DNA of 64,000 nucleotides from Fibrobacter sp. (lineage in GTDB: Bacteria; Fibrobacterota; Fibrobacteria; Fibrobacterales; Fibrobacteraceae), in assembly GCA_024399015.1 (NCBI GenBank), contig JAKSIC010000011.1:1-64000 (forward strand), in the 5' to 3' direction. Within the stretch, counting starts at the first letter, position 1, and every line of letters starts with the position of its first letter. The translations under genes were made by a program, and so were the position numbers. The notes under the pieces were generated by a model, which ran no database searches, had not been told where the DNA came from, and saw only the letters and a program-made list of their open reading frames with translations. Positions 16,101 through 22,465 of the stretch are shown here, piece after piece.

Positions 16101-17301
16101 CCACAGGCAGCCCCTGGATTCGGGCCTGGGCATTGTAACGTGAGATACGCGCCATGCCTGTATCCACCACGTAGGCAATACCAGGAATAGTCAGGGAGGT
16201 TTCGGCGATGTTGGTAGCCAACACCACCCGCGTCTTATTCGTACTCTTGAAAATGCGGCGCTGTTCCTCGGGACTCATGCGTCCATACAGCGGAAGCACA
16301 TCAAAGCTGGCGGCATCCAAGTCGGGCTTCAATTCGTTGGCCAAATCCTGAATGTCACGTTCCGTGGGCAAGAAACACAGCAAGTGGTCGCGATGTCTGC
16401 TTTCCAAATCCAGAATCGCATCGCGGGCTTCCTCAATGAGCCCAGAGTCTCCCTTGCCGGACGCGTCACGAGGACCATCGTCGTCGCTGTCATCGGGGCC
16501 GCGGAACCCCTTTCCCCACGGGTTGCCTGCGCTGCGGGACTCCCCACGGAAATAATATTCCACATCCACAGGGAACGTGCGGCCTTCCGCTTCCAGCACA
16601 CAGCTGCTGTCATAGAACTTTTCAAAGAGGGCTGCATCCAAAGTTGCAGACGCCACAATCAGTTTAAAGTCCGGACGTTCCTTCAGCACCGTCTTGAAAA
16701 TGCCCAAGAGGATGTCGATGTTCAAGGAACGTTCGTGGGCTTCGTCGATAACAATGGCGGAGTACTGCTTGAAAAGCCTGTCGCGGCGGAATTCCTGCAA
16801 AAGGATACCGTCGGTCATCACCTTGATGGGTGCGTCATTGGAGCCCTGTTCCCAGAAACGAATCTTGGTACTGACCAAAGAGTCGTCCTTAAGTTCTTCA
16901 CGAAGACGATCCGCAATGGACATGGCCGCCAAGCGGCGAGGTTCTGTGACACCAATTTTAAAAGTTCCAGGTTCACCCGCGTTGTCATCCCGGCGAAGGC
17001 CGGGATCTCCTTCCTGTTTCTGAGCCTCGGGCCTCGAGCCTCGAGCCTCTTTTCCAAAATCTCGAACCTCGGGCCTCGTGCCTCGAGCCTCTTTTCCAAA
17101 ATCTCGAACCTCGGGCCTCGTGCCTCGTGCCTCTATAAAATATTCCAGCAGGAACTTGGGCAACTGCGTAGACTTACCAGAGCCAGTATCCGCCTTGACA
17201 ATCACCACCTGGTGAGTCTTCAGCAATTCAAAGAAATCCTCCCGTTTTTGTACAACGGGAAGTTCCGGATACTCAATCTTTAACGCAGTCAAATCCATCA
17301 T
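13177..17301 (-). CDS. hrpA: ATP-dependent RNA helicase HrpA (DEAH family) with translated repeat insertions
   Basis: A 1374-residue helicase, slightly longer than E. coli HrpA (about 1300). Walker A TGSGKST (39-45), DEAH (186-189), SAT (218-220), then ATNIAETSLTIPG and QRTGRAGRVKPG in the second RecA domain and a long HrpA-specific C-terminal region. HrpA acts on mRNA and stalled ribosomes. Between motif I and motif Ia (TEPRRLAA, about 119-126) lie about 55 residues not expected in the family: EARGTRPEVRDFGK twice, then EARGSRPEAQK and EGDPGLRRDD. These are read from heptad repeats and a palindrome. A second array (SGASHLEPDAS) is translated near residue 1115. Confidence 0.92.
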   Translation of the reverse strand: MMDLTALKIEYPELPVVQKREDFFELLKTHQVVIVKADTGSGKSTQLPKFLLEYFIEARGTRPEVRDFGKEARGTRPEVRDFGKEARGSRPEAQKQEGDPGLRRDDNAGEPGTFKIGVTEPRRLAAMSIADRLREELKDDSLVSTKIRFWEQGSNDAPIKVMTDGILLQEFRRDRLFKQYSAIVIDEAHERSLNIDILLGIFKTVLKERPDFKLIVASATLDAALFEKFYDSSCVLEAEGRTFPVDVEYYFRGESRSAGNPWGKGFRGPDDSDDDGPRDASGKGDSGLIEEARDAILDLESRHRDHLLCFLPTERDIQDLANELKPDLDAASFDVLPLYGRMSPEEQRRIFKSTNKTRVVLATNIAETSLTIPGIAYVVDTGMARISRYNAQARIQGLPVEEVSKASARQRTGRAGRVKPGVCVRLYSPENFEKRDDFTEPEIRRSNLANVVLQLRSLGLEMESFPFLQSPPHSAFRGAYKTLFELGALTADNATAHVTKLGREMSKLPMDVALSAVLLRARDAGVLQPALIVCSALSIQDPRVVPNEEPERGRVRGLHRKFAGHKSDFLTYVCMWNAFCEEWDGKSWNKLRKFCDKNSFHFLRCREWIDLYEQFGRILDAKFENRVCDLKSFHADNLHIALLSGFLGGIARRDIENGCYRLVSGRETHVFPGSDLYGKSVEWLFSAEVRETSRIFLTKGTEIKPEWILQVAEPFCTRRWFAPTWNKERGFVEAVEEVSFRGLVISRGHRVDYARINPEECAEIFWREAVVVGEMARPFPFMTHNERVVENLHALEARKRQFGLAPSEDALVDYYVRIAPKVNSIRTLRNYLAEKGDQWLKFDEKFWLDQLDESTGVALQTRDERGFAKLGDFFESRTNGSRDQRGKKQTDKPEAELGGSVEQFRIMELTRGKERVVTGEMVFDATKSCDGITLRFPFDLLTETSPATLALSIHQWREWMIESIVREMPKAAKKYLEGRRTQIDDAFCDKLLNNPHKAPLLCLYEALSEIKQLDCDIPTVTPEKENHLRLHLSVFKPGVAEKFPLELSPEWGSFRLFLAVRQVVVTFGIDFPLDGFRFGWRLGESALMSQGESLFWQNFRKRLERDSHGHSGASHLEPDASLVADRLNMLETGGLYADGYKTAMKIWVAKSLNVDNLDANRCTRFSGLEFSRGKKISDFRNLAATTRSEDEEIRLSLVRATYEMGLLGAEAFVKCWSVLKDFSISMRQGKDHAAAARDFIVQKLAAVYSEDSKCATLYERIATAAKILNVKVENLDFGDDSAAVSLDARSLRESFRPFLKARFMKDHELKAARELLASIDKLSADDSEYPELYLQAKAMLEDFEIVKFKRKGDDSEEVVEVDALAKLKGRFGRL
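13941..13970. repeat. Heptad repeat array, AGGTTCG family, inside hrpA
   Basis: Four register-perfect units AGGCATC, AGGTTCG, AGGTGCG, AGGCTCC (13941-13968) lie within the C-terminal half of hrpA. The helicase reads them as SGASHLEPDAS. The same LEP-type peptide appears in the pseudouridine synthase at 54316 and the SurE C-terminus. Confidence 0.75.
16984..17010. repeat. Dispersed palindrome GTCATCCCGGC...GCCGGGATCTCC inside hrpA
   Basis: ATCCCGGC (16987-16994) pairs exactly with GCCGGGAT (16999-17006) around GAAG. The helicase reads it as EGDPGLRRDDN. It directly adjoins the heptad block at 17022-17134. Confidence 0.75.
17022..17134. repeat. Heptad repeat block with 42-bp duplication inside hrpA
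   Basis: Units of the type GCCTCGA, GAACCTC, GGGCCTC and GTGCCTC are grouped in three runs separated by TTTTCCAAAATCTC. A 42-bp segment (six heptads, 14 codons) is duplicated, giving the protein repeat EARGTRPEVRDFGK twice. Because 42 is a multiple of 3, the frame is kept. Confidence 0.85.
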
Positions 17302-17303
17302 TT

Positions 17304-17418
17304 TAATTACGAGTTATGAATTACGAATTACAAGAATCGCTTGCACAAGAGTCACGTTACATGGCCCAGCCATGATTATTTATCTCATAATTCATAATTC
17401 GTACTTTGTAATTCAAAG
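17304..17418. repeat. Heptad repeat element, GAATTAC family, two inverted arms
   Basis: Left arm TAATTAC, GAGTTAT, GAATTAC, GAATTAC (17304-17331); right arm CTCATAA, TTCATAA, TTCGTAC, TTTGTAA, TTCAAAG (17384-17418). The arms are inverted around a roughly 50-nt core that has its own small palindrome (CATGGCCCAGCCATG). It fills nearly all of the gap between hrpA and the zinc-ribbon gene. Confidence 0.8.
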
Positions 17419-17434
17419 ATTAAAATCGAGGATT

Positions 17435-17581
17435 TTAGTCTTTGATGTGTCCGCACTTGTCGCAGGTGAACTTGTAGCTATTATCAGGATCCACCACCAT
17501 GACGCCGTCACATTCCGGACATTCGCAGGGCAGTTCGCCCGGCATCACTTCGCGGTAGGTCTTCTTTTCTTCTTCGTTCAT
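17435..17581 (-). CDS. Small zinc-ribbon protein
   Basis: A 48-residue protein starting MNEEEKKTYREV, with GGAGGA ahead of its ATG on the minus strand; longer upstream starts are not supported. CECPECDG and FTCDKCGHIKD supply two CxxC knuckles of a rubredoxin-like zinc ribbon (PCECPEC...CDKC). No specific family is recognised. Such small ribbons often act as transcription- or translation-associated factors; the role here is unknown. It lies 39 nt downstream of rmlD on the same strand. Confidence 0.65.
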   Translation of the reverse strand: MNEEEKKTYREVMPGELPCECPECDGVMVVDPDNSYKFTCDKCGHIKD

Positions 17582-17620
17582 TTTATGTTCCTCCAAGAGG
17601 CGCGCAGTCCTAACCAGCAA

Positions 17621-18535
17621 CTACTCTGCGATTTCCTTCAGATAACGAGCCAAGGCATCCTGCCAAGTGGGCAGCGGCTTAAAGCCGGCTTCAACCAGTT
17701 TACTCTTATCCAAACGACTATTAAACGGGCGTGCAGCCTTGGAAAGGCCATATTCAGCGGTAGTCACCGGAACCACCTTTGTAGACATTCCGGCCTGCTT
17801 ATAAATTTCACAAGTGAAATCATACCAGCTAATGAAACCACCTTCATTAGTAGCATGGTAGTAACCATACTTTTCAGTTTCGTTCATGTCGATGAGAAGG
17901 CGAGCCAAATCCAAAGTATAGGTGGGAGTACCGATCTGGTCATTCACCACGCGAACAGTATCATGAGTCTTGCCCACATTCAACATGGTCTTGATAAAGT
18001 TCTTGCCATTCAAGCCAAAGACCCAGGCAATACGAACGATGAAATACTTTTCCAAAGTATTGGCTACAGCCAATTCGCCTTCAAGCTTGGTCTGGCCATA
18101 AACATTCAGAGGCTTGTAGTCCTTGCAATCGGGCTTCCAAGGTTCAGTACCCTGACCATCAAACACGTAATCAGTGCTGATATAGGTCATCTTACAACCA
18201 AGATGATGGCAAGCATCTGCGATATTCTGGGTACCGCCGCCATTGATTCCGCGAACCTTAGCCACATTGGCAGGATCTTCAGCCAAATCCACAGCAGTCC
18301 ATGCTGCGCAGTGAATCACGGCATCGGGCTTAATTTCGTTAAGAGCCTTGTCAACAGCCACAGAGTCCGTAATATCCACGGAAACATAGGGCATTTTTGT
18401 TACTGCAGAGCCATCCTGGACACCGCTGTATTCCGGAGCAATATCAGAGCCTACACCTTCGTGGCCGCGCTTTGCCAGTTCATTCATCACGTCATGACCT
18501 AATTGGCCACCAACACCAGTAACAAAGAATTTCAT
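17621..18535 (-). CDS. rfbD: dTDP-4-dehydrorhamnose reductase
   Basis: A 304-residue short-chain dehydrogenase of the RmlD type that reduces dTDP-4-keto-L-rhamnose to dTDP-L-rhamnose for surface polysaccharide. GVGGQLGHDV (8-17) is the nucleotide-binding loop, STDYVFDG the family strand, and VYGQTKLEGE holds the catalytic Tyr and Lys. MKFFVTGVGG is taken as the start; an upstream start would add eight residues. No rmlA, rmlB or rmlC genes are nearby. Confidence 0.88.
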   Translation of the reverse strand: MKFFVTGVGGQLGHDVMNELAKRGHEGVGSDIAPEYSGVQDGSAVTKMPYVSVDITDSVAVDKALNEIKPDAVIHCAAWTAVDLAEDPANVAKVRGINGGGTQNIADACHHLGCKMTYISTDYVFDGQGTEPWKPDCKDYKPLNVYGQTKLEGELAVANTLEKYFIVRIAWVFGLNGKNFIKTMLNVGKTHDTVRVVNDQIGTPTYTLDLARLLIDMNETEKYGYYHATNEGGFISWYDFTCEIYKQAGMSTKVVPVTTAEYGLSKAARPFNSRLDKSKLVEAGFKPLPTWQDALARYLKEIAE

Positions 18536-18566
18536 TGCATAACCTCTTATTTTGTACAAAGATAAA

Positions 18567-18594
18567 AAAATGGTCTCCCAAAGGAGACCATTTT
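18567..18594 (-). terminator. Intrinsic terminator after the first xylanase
   Basis: AAAATGGTCTCC pairs perfectly with GGAGACCATTTT around a CAAA loop and is followed by a T-run on the minus strand. It separates the xylanase from rmlD. Confidence 0.85.
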
Positions 18595-18615
18595 CATTTC
18601 ATTAAGGAGTTCTTT

Positions 18616-20346
18616 TTACTTAACGAGAGTAGAGAAAACGTGACCGTTGCTCTGCTTCAGCATATAAATGCCAGCCTTGTTGAACTGAGCCTTGAGAGCA
18701 TCGTTCAAGGAAGCACCGTTTGCGAGTTCCAAGGAACCGAGCATGCGACCCTGCATATCGAATACCTTGAAGGTCTTGACAGCGTTGACCACGGAGAAGT
18801 CAGCCTTGATAGCCAAGCTCGGATCATCATTACCATTCTGACCTTCGGAACCCGGTTCAGCAGTGGTGAAGACCAGCTTGACGTCACTAATCTTGACTGC
18901 ACCTGTAGCTTGTCCCAAATTGAAGGCAAACTGAGCGGCATCATCAGAATCTTCTTCCATAGCAAAGATAAATGCGTATTCCTGTTCCGTAGTGGTGAGG
19001 TCAAATTCCTTAGTAGCGTATGCACCCCAGGGGTCTACGGATTGTTGGAAAGAGACTTCCATCTTGCGAGCTGCTTCAGCGCTAGCCTTAAAGGACAACT
19101 TGTACTTCATACCCTTATCAAGAGCCACATTGTACTGAACAAGTTGCGGCTGGTAAGTTTCTGCACCAATAGTGGTTACGTCAATCGTAGCAGTGCCACC
19201 AGCAACAGAAGTCTTTGCAGCAGAGCCACCCCAATTTGTACCCTGACCCAGGAACCAAGAAGATGCACCGTTGCTTGTAGAAATCACGCTGCTGCTAGGG
19301 AAATTACCATCCTTGAGAAGGTTCACTGTGGTTTCGCCAACCAATTCAAACTTGGCAACTACAGACTTTTCCTTATCCATGGTTACAGTAATGGTTTCGT
19401 CAGAGCCGGTTGCACCACCTTCCCAACCCACAAACTTCCAGCCTTCGTTGGCTTTGGCGGTGAGCTGTACAGTAGATTTGGGAGCATAATAGTTAGCGCT
19501 GGGGCTCTTTGTCACAGTACCTGCAGCAGCCGGAGATGCAGTTACATTGAGGGCAAGTTCATCGGCACTGCCACCGATTTTCAGCAGGTTCTTCTTAACT
19601 TTAGCATAACCCTTTGCAGTACCCGTATTTCCAGTGTAGGATTCAATTTTCATGGAAGCAACTTCATACAGTTTGCCCATCTTCATACCAGCTTTAGCCC
19701 ATTCGCTGAAGTGCTTGGAAATAGAAATGGTACCCTTGGTACGATGCTGGCTCGTATTCGACGGGATGGACCAATACTGCTTAAAGGTGCTGGTACCCGA
19801 AAGAGAAGGCTGATTAATACGGTCGGTAGTATAGAAATCGTAGCTAATACCATCGATAACGGCAGAACCCCACTTTTTACCGCCCTGGGTAGGATTGTAG
19901 CTTCCGCGATCCTGGACAATGTAGTATTCAATTTCATTGCTGAAGCCACTGGGTTCGTCCCCTCTGTCGTAATAGCCCCAGCCATAGACACTGACATACT
20001 TCACGTTGTCGGTGGAGCTCCATTCCACATCAAATTCGGAGGTAATATTACCCACATTCTGTACGGTAACAGAGGAGTTAGATCCCCAACGCTTTCCGGT
20101 ACGGGCTAACATGTTGATAGTACCCTGCCATTCAACTTCGAAAGCACCACCATTTTCGTCGCTTACGTTAAGCTTCATAGTTGCGGAACCGGCACCATTC
20201 TGGCTCCAGAGTTCGTAATCATAGCCACCGGCGCTACCCATTTTCTGGGATGTACCATTAGAGCAGGTAACGGTCTGCCCCCAGGAAATGGATGTCGAAA
20301 TTGCGGCCATGGCAAAGGCTGTTGTTAAAACTTTTTTGATACTCAT
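18616..20346 (-). CDS. Secreted GH11 endo-1,4-beta-xylanase with CBM and C-terminal Fibrobacter module
   Basis: A 576-residue protein with a signal peptide (MSIKKVLTTAFAMAAISTSIS). Residues 25-250 are a GH11 beta-jelly-roll: EIEYYIVQDRGSYNPT holds the nucleophile (about E140) and YEVASMKIESYTG the acid/base (about E235). An InlB/Flg_new-type repeat follows (WKFVGWEGGATGSDETITV, about 303-321), then a CBM4/9-like carbohydrate-binding domain (about 350-490), then a C-terminal module FKVFDMQGRMLGSLELANGA shared with the next xylanase. It degrades xylan outside the cell. The promoter and a candidate operator are annotated upstream. Confidence 0.92.
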   Translation of the reverse strand: MSIKKVLTTAFAMAAISTSISWGQTVTCSNGTSQKMGSAGGYDYELWSQNGAGSATMKLNVSDENGGAFEVEWQGTINMLARTGKRWGSNSSVTVQNVGNITSEFDVEWSSTDNVKYVSVYGWGYYDRGDEPSGFSNEIEYYIVQDRGSYNPTQGGKKWGSAVIDGISYDFYTTDRINQPSLSGTSTFKQYWSIPSNTSQHRTKGTISISKHFSEWAKAGMKMGKLYEVASMKIESYTGNTGTAKGYAKVKKNLLKIGGSADELALNVTASPAAAGTVTKSPSANYYAPKSTVQLTAKANEGWKFVGWEGGATGSDETITVTMDKEKSVVAKFELVGETTVNLLKDGNFPSSSVISTSNGASSWFLGQGTNWGGSAAKTSVAGGTATIDVTTIGAETYQPQLVQYNVALDKGMKYKLSFKASAEAARKMEVSFQQSVDPWGAYATKEFDLTTTEQEYAFIFAMEEDSDDAAQFAFNLGQATGAVKISDVKLVFTTAEPGSEGQNGNDDPSLAIKADFSVVNAVKTFKVFDMQGRMLGSLELANGASLNDALKAQFNKAGIYMLKQSNGHVFSTLVK

Positions 20347-20397
20347 ACTTTTCCTCTCTGGGAGTTATTTGTGCTCTATTCTAATTTATACCATTCT

Positions 20398-20426
20398 ATA
20401 TAAGTTGTTACACACTACTGGATCAA
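20398..20426 (-). promoter_or_regulatory. Candidate sigma-70-type promoter of the first xylanase
   Basis: On the minus strand TTGATC (20426-20421) and TTATAT (20403-20398) are separated by exactly 17 bp. The palindrome at 20431-20448 ends 4 bp upstream of the -35 element, a position typical of an activator site. Confidence 0.5.
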
Positions 20427-20430
20427 TTCC

Positions 20431-20448
20431 GTTGTAACCTTTTACAAC
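20431..20448. promoter_or_regulatory. Palindromic operator candidate upstream of the first xylanase
   Basis: GTTGTAA CCTT TTACAAC is a perfect 7-4-7 palindrome about 94 bp upstream of the ATG. A closely related palindrome with the same geometry lies upstream of the second xylanase (22292-22309). Confidence 0.55.
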
Positions 20449-20501
20449 AGCTACAACACCCCGAAAAACCTTTTTTTTCGCAAAAAAAGCCCATTTCACA
20501 C

Positions 20502-20530
20502 AAAAAAACGCCCCGCTTTCGCGGGACGTT
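20502..20530 (-). terminator. Intrinsic terminator after the second xylanase
   Basis: CGTCCCGC pairs with GCGGGGCG (one mismatch) around a GAAA loop, followed by TTTTTTT on the minus strand. Confidence 0.8.
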
Positions 20531-20564
20531 CTTAACCACATCGATAGTTAGAAAGGAGATCTTT

Positions 20565-22196
20565 TTACTTGACCTTTGCAGTGAACATGCGGCCGTTTTC
20601 CTGCTTCAGCATGTAAACGCCAGCCTTATTGAACTGAGCCTTGAGAGCGTCGTTCAGAGATGCGCCGTTAGCAAGTTCAATTGCACCGAGGAAGCGACCC
20701 TGCATATCGAACACCTTGAAGGACTTAGCTGCATTCACCAGCATGACATCCTGGAAGATAGACAAGGTTCCAGAGGAAGAGGATGCCGGAGCAACAACCT
20801 GTGCGGAGGAAGAAGATGCAGGAGGAACAACCTGGGCAGAGGAAGAAGAGGAAGCAGGCTTCACAACTTCCGCAGAGGAAGAAGATTCAACGACCTGTTG
20901 CTGCTGAGAACCCTTCTTGGTGAACTTCACATAGTCAACATTGGTGTTATCGTTGTTGATGGTGATGCGAACAGTCTGCTTGCCTGCAGAAAGGGTCATG
21001 GTACCCTTGGCGTCTTCATAAGTATCCCAGTCTTCCCCACCATTAAAGCTAAGCTTTGCAGAAGCAGAGCCAACCTTGACAGAGATAGAACCTGCGCCAG
21101 AACCATTGGAAACGGAAGCGACAACATCATAATCACCAGCTTCAGCAACGTTCACTGTGTATTCCAGCCATTCTTCTGCAGCAGTGTAACCGATAGCACG
21201 GCCGGAACCGCTCTTAACGATGTCAACAGAAGAGTAGTCTTCACCACGATAGTTGTGGTCGCCATCGTCACCAGAAGCGCCCTGAGTACCGGAATAGGTT
21301 ACGCCGTAGTTACCGTTATCGAAGTCTTCAGCTTCGATGGTACCCGGAATGGTCATGGACTTGAAAGCGGAACGTTCGATTTCCTTTGCAGGAGTAGAAC
21401 CTTCGCCCTTATCGCTCATGTAGAAGTAGGTGTAGTCAACAGAACCAGAAGCATTACCACCGGCTTCGTTCATCAGCATCACTTCGGTAACCTTACCGAA
21501 CTTCAGCTGAGTGCTTCCACCGCCCTTGGAGCCGCGGAGCTGTGCAGTCTGGCCATGGAACAGTTCGTCCCACTTGTTGAAGTGAGCAGAAATATCGATA
21601 TGACCGCACTGACGAGCAGACTTACGAATGCTGAAAATCTGCAAGAAGGTGGAGGTACCAGTCTTGGAAGGTTCCTGCTGGCGAAGGAATGCGTGAATGG
21701 TGTAAGTTGCGCCATCAACGGTGATTTCGCCGAACTTGGCACCAACATACTGTTCGTTGGGCTGGCTATACCAGTCGTCAACGATATAGTATTCAACCTG
21801 GGGGTTAACGGTCCAACCGTAAACACCGATATAACCGTACTGAGCAGAACCAGTCTTGGTGTACTTATAATCGACAGTGTAATGCTTGGTGGTATGATCC
21901 ACACCCGGGCCGTTGTCGCCATAGCGGAAACCAACACGAGCCAGGTAGTCCTGGTTATTGGACCAGTTAGCCTTAAAGGTACCGTTATCGTAATAGGTCA
22001 TGGACTGATTACCACCACCAGACCACTGTTCAAAACCCCACGGGGTGCCAGCAATAGAACCAGTCTGGTTATTGCCGATGGTGTGACCAGAACCAGTATG
22101 ACCCATCTGGTCTTTACATGCGTCTGCAGCAAAAGAGGTTGCTGCCATACCCAATGCAAGCACAACACTTGCCTTAGCGAGAGAGGAAAATTTCAT
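20565..22196 (-). CDS. Secreted GH11 endo-1,4-beta-xylanase with CBM6 and C-terminal Fibrobacter module
   Basis: A 543-residue protein with a signal peptide (MKFSSLAKASVVLALGMAATSFA). The GH11 domain covers about 30-265: NPQVEYYIVDDW carries the nucleophile (about E135) and TEVMLMNEAGG the acid/base (about E244). A CBM6 follows (IPGTIEAEDFDNGNYGVTY to VDYVKFTKKG, about 283-425) and binds xylan or cellulose ends. A Ser/Pro-rich linker with three SSSSAQVV-like repeats leads to the terminal module FKVFDMQGRFLGAIELANGA. Both xylanases share this module, probably for surface retention or secretion (inference). Its start has AAGGAG. Confidence 0.93.
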   Translation of the reverse strand: MKFSSLAKASVVLALGMAATSFAADACKDQMGHTGSGHTIGNNQTGSIAGTPWGFEQWSGGGNQSMTYYDNGTFKANWSNNQDYLARVGFRYGDNGPGVDHTTKHYTVDYKYTKTGSAQYGYIGVYGWTVNPQVEYYIVDDWYSQPNEQYVGAKFGEITVDGATYTIHAFLRQQEPSKTGTSTFLQIFSIRKSARQCGHIDISAHFNKWDELFHGQTAQLRGSKGGGSTQLKFGKVTEVMLMNEAGGNASGSVDYTYFYMSDKGEGSTPAKEIERSAFKSMTIPGTIEAEDFDNGNYGVTYSGTQGASGDDGDHNYRGEDYSSVDIVKSGSGRAIGYTAAEEWLEYTVNVAEAGDYDVVASVSNGSGAGSISVKVGSASAKLSFNGGEDWDTYEDAKGTMTLSAGKQTVRITINNDNTNVDYVKFTKKGSQQQQVVESSSSAEVVKPASSSSSAQVVPPASSSSAQVVAPASSSSGTLSIFQDVMLVNAAKSFKVFDMQGRFLGAIELANGASLNDALKAQFNKAGVYMLKQENGRMFTAKVK

Positions 22197-22291
22197 AACT
22201 ACTCCTTGAAAATTCCTGTTGTATTCCCTTTTCCTTGGCGCCTAAATTAGGTTCGTCACGTACAAACTGGAATACTTTCGCAAGACAAAGC

Positions 22292-22309
22292 GTTGTTGCA
22301 TATTACAAC
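22292..22309. promoter_or_regulatory. Palindromic operator candidate upstream of the second xylanase
   Basis: GTTGTTG CATA TTACAAC has the same 7-4-7 geometry as the site at 20431 with two arm mismatches, and lies about 104 bp upstream of the ATG. Downstream on the minus strand a weak TTCCAG, 17 bp, TAATTT pair could be the promoter. Confidence 0.5.
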
Positions 22310-22385
22310 GCATAAAAGTTTACAAAGCTATTGGACGCAGTACAAAACTGCGAAATTTTCAAAAAATCGCAAACTTAGTTTGTTA

Positions 22386-22419
22386 AAAAAAGGCATTCCA
22401 CTTTCGTGGAACGCCTTTA
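22386..22419 (-). terminator. Intrinsic terminator after gyrA
   Basis: AAAGGCATTCCAC pairs with GTGGAACGCCTTT around a short TTTC loop (one A-C mismatch), with T-runs on the minus strand. It lies 46 nt beyond the gyrA stop. Confidence 0.85.
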
Positions 22420-22465
22420 TTCAGTCTAATTTATAAGTAAGACTTTTTTTACCTAGCTAGACCAG

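Noticed and set aside
14752-16143. 463-codon plus-strand frame inside hrpA
   Set aside because: Antisense shadow of helicase core motifs that are unmistakable on the minus strand.
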